The translations under genes were made by a program, and so were the position numbers. The notes beneath the pieces are model-generated. The model did not search any database. It saw only the letters and a list, made by a program, of their open reading frames with translations, and was not told the DNA's origin. Below are positions 6,520 to 7,314 of a stretch of 7,314 nucleotides of DNA, piece after piece; within the stretch, counting starts at the first letter, position 1, and the number at the start of each line of letters is the position of its first letter. Source of the DNA: CALFMR01 sp035550595 (GTDB lineage: Bacteria; Acidobacteriota; Vicinamibacteria; Vicinamibacterales; SCN-69-37); assembly GCA_035550595.1 (NCBI GenBank), contig DASZOV010000080.1:1-7314 (forward strand), in the 5' to 3' direction.

Positions 6520-7314
6520 ATGTGTAGTCTCGGCCGTGCGAGTGCCATTGTCATGGCACTGGCGATACTTGTCGTAACGCTGGTGACGCCAGCTCGGGGG
6601 CAGGTCACCAGTGGATCGCTCGCAGGCACGGTTGTCGACGAGCAGGGCGGCGGCCTGCCGGGCGCGACCGTGACGCTCATCAGCGACACGAAAGACACGC
6701 GATTCGCGCCGGTCGTCACCGGCACGAGTGGCGACTTCGTGTTTCCCATCGTCCCCGCCGACACGTACACCGTGCAGGTGGAGCTCAGCTCGTTCAAGAT
6801 GCTGCGCCGATCGGGCGTCACCGTCAACGTCGGCGTCCGGGTGGCGCTCGGCGCCCTGACGTTGTCGATCGGCGAAGTCAGTCAGACCGTGGAAGTCACC
6901 GCGGAAGCCCCGCTCATTCAAGCGGCCAGCGGCGAGCGGTCGTTCACCGTCGCGACCGAAGCCTTCGCCAATCTCCCGATTGCCAATCGCAGCTTCTCGG
7001 CACTCGCCAGCCTCGCGCCCGGTGTCGACAGCAACGGCAATCGTCTGGGCGGCGGCGGCAGCACGAACTTCATGATGGACGGCGTCTCGACGATGGACGA
7101 CGGCAGCAATCGATTGCTGATGCAGTTGAACGCGGAGTCGGTTTCCGAAGTCAAAGTGCTCGTCTCGAACTACCAAGCGGAGTACGGCCGGTCGAGCGGA
7201 TCGCAGATCACCGCGGTGACCAAGAGCGGATCGAATCACTTCCACGGCGCGTTGTACGACGTCGAACGCAACTCCGACTGGAATCCGAACAGCAAGACGA
7301 ACATCCTGAACGGC
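6520..7314 (+). CDS. TonB-dependent receptor, Oar-like, with carboxypeptidase-regulatory-like domain (3' partial)
   Basis: The frame is open from the ATG to the window edge, giving 265 residues of what is usually a protein of about 1000 residues. A signal peptide ends near TPARG (residue 27), followed by Gln. Residues about 30-115 form a carboxypeptidase-regulatory-like beta-sandwich (SGSLAGTVVDEQGGGLPGA, then GDFVFPIVPADTYTVQVELS). Residues about 120-250 form the plug: VEVTAEAPLI, LPIANRSFSALASLAPGV, FMMDGVSTMDD and the characteristic ESVSEVKVLVSNYQAEYGRS followed by GSQITAVTKSGSNHFHGALY. The missing remainder should be the 22-strand outer-membrane barrel. It would import a substrate using TonB/ExbBD energy. 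Its place behind the PVC-type dehydrogenase, with no terminator between, suggests one operon for uptake and periplasmic oxidation; the substrate is unknown. Confidence 0.92.
   Translation, partial: MCSLGRASAIVMALAILVVTLVTPARGQVTSGSLAGTVVDEQGGGLPGATVTLISDTKDTRFAPVVTGTSGDFVFPIVPADTYTVQVELSSFKMLRRSGVTVNVGVRVALGALTLSIGEVSQTVEVTAEAPLIQAASGERSFTVATEAFANLPIANRSFSALASLAPGVDSNGNRLGGGGSTNFMMDGVSTMDDGSNRLLMQLNAESVSEVKVLVSNYQAEYGRSSGSQITAVTKSGSNHFHGALYDVERNSDWNPNSKTNILNG

Overview
The window is a GC-rich, gene-dense bacterial fragment. The set of families points to Acidobacteriota, most likely a Vicinamibacteria-like lineage: an Oar-like TonB-dependent receptor with a carboxypeptidase-regulatory-like N-terminus, a PVC-type dehydrogenase fused to cytochrome c, and a short PQQ dehydrogenase paired with a separate cytochrome c. 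The taxonomy is inferred from protein style and base composition; no rRNA or marker gene is present.

Layout. (1) Positions 3-800 (+) hold a diheme cytochrome c that lacks its 5' end. It overlaps by an ATGA junction with (2) a PQQ-dependent alcohol dehydrogenase-like quinoprotein at 797-2362 (+). (3) Convergent to these, with a 40-base gap, is a FadR-type GntR regulator at 2403-3191 (-). (4) Positions 3192-3599 form a divergent intergenic region of about 400 bases. Its centre (about 3345-3480) is strikingly AT-rich and holds a near-consensus sigma70 promoter facing right (TTGACA, 17 bases, TAGATT), an imperfect operator at the expected transcription start, and a matching ACCAATTT half-site upstream. 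(5) Positions 3600-6404 (+) encode a 934-aa exported PVC-type dehydrogenase with HEAT-like repeats, a Gly/Arg-rich linker and a C-terminal cytochrome c domain. (6) After 115 bases, with a strong ribosome binding site, a TonB-dependent receptor starts at 6520 and runs off the end of the window.

Proposed joint working (inference): the TonB receptor imports a substrate across the outer membrane. The two periplasmic dehydrogenase/cytochrome modules oxidise it, or a related compound, and feed electrons to the respiratory chain. The GntR/FCD regulator represses the right-hand operon from the operator over its start site and may control itself from the other half-site. I found no mobile element, CRISPR array, tRNA or rRNA, and nothing I can defend as a wholly new system. 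The most distinctive points are the compact regulatory island, the barrel-like insertion in the first cytochrome, the PQQ enzyme without the vicinal disulfide, and the Gly/Arg-rich inserts in two cytochrome-bearing proteins.
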